From the NCBI GenBank assembly GCA_030063045.1, contig JAQSEB010000023.1, forward strand, positions 4,154,001-4,218,000: 64,000 nucleotides of DNA, given 5' to 3'. Below, piece by piece: positions 62,880 to 64,000 of this stretch (position 1 is its first letter; each line of letters starts with the position of its first letter). The notes under the pieces were generated by a model that made no database searches, was not told the origin of the DNA, and saw only the letters and a program-made list of their open reading frames with translations. The stretch is from Pratylenchus scribneri (lineage: Eukaryota > Nematoda > Chromadorea > Rhabditida > Pratylenchidae). The translations under genes were made by a program, and so were the position numbers.

Positions 62880-62984
62880 AATGTCATAATCTTTTTCTTT
62901 CTTTTTACTCTCTAATTTTACCATTCACACTTTTTTTGGAATGGATGAATGAATGGATTTGATCAAAAATTTGGCGCATAGTCA

Positions 62985-63125
62985 AAATACCAAATGTTCA
63001 AAATCCCAAATGTTCAAAATCCCAAATCACCTTAAAACGCTCAAAATCCCAAATCAGCTAAAAACGCTCAAAATACCAAATGCTCAAAATCCCAAATCAC
63101 CTAAAAACGTTCAAAATCCCAAATT
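62985..63125 (+). repeat. Short imperfect tandem repeat
   Basis: Repeats of tcaaaatcccaaat-type units, some joined by cacctaaaaacgc, over about 140 bp. The units are 14-26 bp and imperfect. An open frame across it is just the repeat translated. It lies between the LTR element and the FLYWCH gene. Confidence 0.8.
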
Positions 63126-63275
63126 TCATTTTTCCAATATAATTTTAATTAAAAAATTGGGCAATTAATATTGCAATAAATTACTCTCGATAACCTAACC
63201 GGAAATTATCCGAAAATGTCAAAAAATTTAATTTAATATTAATTTTTCATTCCAGCCAAATAAAAATATCAAAAA

Positions 63276-64000
63276 ATGGATATTCGAGACAAATTCCAAC
63301 AACTACAAAAGCGCAAACGACAACGGCCATTATCAAATGAATTGAATGAAACTTCAGTTTTGGCCAACGTACAGAACAACAATGAACAAATTGATGTGGT
63401 CGGCGTGGATGAAAACATTGAACCCGGAGAAGTGGAAGCAATTGATGAGCTGATTGAATTTGAAGTGGGGCCAACAAACAAAGGGGGAATTGCTCTTTGG
63501 CATGAAGGTTTATTATTTGGATTAATTCTTTTATGTAAAATAATATTTAAAAGGATACCGTTATGTGAAAATACATAACAATTATTTCAAATGTTCAACT
63601 GCGCGTTGCCCTTCAAAGGCCATTATCAAATCAAAAGAAAATGGATGGCGAGGAATCACAAAGAATCAACATAACCATGCAACGAAGCAAGAACAAAAAG
63701 AAGCTGAACAATTGAGGGCGCAAGGGAAGCAAATGGCAAAAACCGGGTGCGAACCGCCAAAGGAAATTCTTGTCCAACTGCAACATGGGGCCGATGCGGA
63801 AACATTGGACGCGATGGGGGAACCCCCCGCACTCATGCAAATGCTTCGCCGGTTGGTTCAATTAATTTGGCAGAAATTAAAATATATTTTTAAAAAAGGG
63901 AGCGAAAAAAGGACAAAAAGAAATACAAGAAAGTGGATTGCCAAAATCCACTCCAAATTGATATTCCCGATGAATTGGCATTTTTTGAAGGAGAACAAAT
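63276..64000 (+). CDS. FLYWCH zinc-finger protein, 3' end outside the window
   Basis: Exons 63276..63507, 63554..63851 and 63899..beyond 64000 in consistent phase. After an acidic N-terminal region (about 75 residues) comes a FLYWCH finger: GYRYVKIHNNYFKC, then C-x4-C (CSTARC), AIIKS and a closing NQHNH, giving the Cys2His2 set. Then follow a helical segment and LQIDIPDELAFFEGEQ, which continues past the window. FLYWCH fingers occur in nematode transcription repressors (FLH-1/2, PEB-1) and at the N-terminus of Mutator-like transposases; the I-P-x-E-L wording after the finger is like the latter. Without the downstream part I cannot tell a transposase from a domesticated DNA-binding protein. 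A CATTCCAG acceptor lies about 20 bases before the ATG. Confidence 0.8.

Overview
The window is a eukaryotic nuclear segment, almost certainly from a nematode. Support: AT-rich DNA, coding genes cut by many 41-60 nt GT-AG introns, one GC-AG intron, genes in close same-strand order with splice-acceptor motifs just before the start codons (as expected for trans-spliced transcripts), and best family matches to nematode-type genes (src-2, rmd, hsp-1). A clade IV plant-parasitic or related nematode is plausible, but no spliced-leader gene is in the window to settle it. Exon models below were built by hand from splice signals with phase checked at every junction; none has transcript support.

Layout. 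0.3-7.2 kb: a lysine/glutamate coiled-coil gene (+), then four minus-strand genes (a small coiled-coil protein, a divergent H2A.Z-like histone, a single-RRM protein, cytosolic Hsp70). 7.5-8.0 kb: a large fold-back inverted repeat. 8.4-9.4 kb: an RMD-family TPR-like protein. 10.0-16.3 kb: four plus-strand genes 187-216 bp apart that look like an operon: ribosomal protein L5, the histone-gene transcription factor HINFP, mitoribosomal mS27 and BORC subunit 8. 17.0-18.6 kb: a secreted-then-membrane Cys-rich protein (-).

18.6-52.5 kb is gene-poor. It holds three minisatellite arrays (22.4-24.0, 33.4-34.8 and 46.5-47.5 kb) that share a TTCCGCC core, the middle one inverted. Three genes sit between them: an LRR protein with a GPI-type tail (-), a Src-family kinase of the src-2 type (+), and a long disordered protein (-).

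53.3-54.4 kb carries two paralogous Arg/Glu-rich small coiled-coil proteins. 54.74-62.88 kb is the most unusual object: an LTR element (two 384-bp LTRs with one visible difference, a 4-bp target duplication and a polypurine tract) whose interior reads, on the minus strand, gag, an envelope-like glycoprotein with no membrane anchor, and a large intronless UPF1/MOV10-like superfamily 1 helicase ending in a CCHC zinc knuckle. I find no protease, reverse transcriptase, RNase H or integrase. The window ends inside a FLYWCH zinc-finger gene (+) that resembles the N-terminus of Mutator-like transposases.
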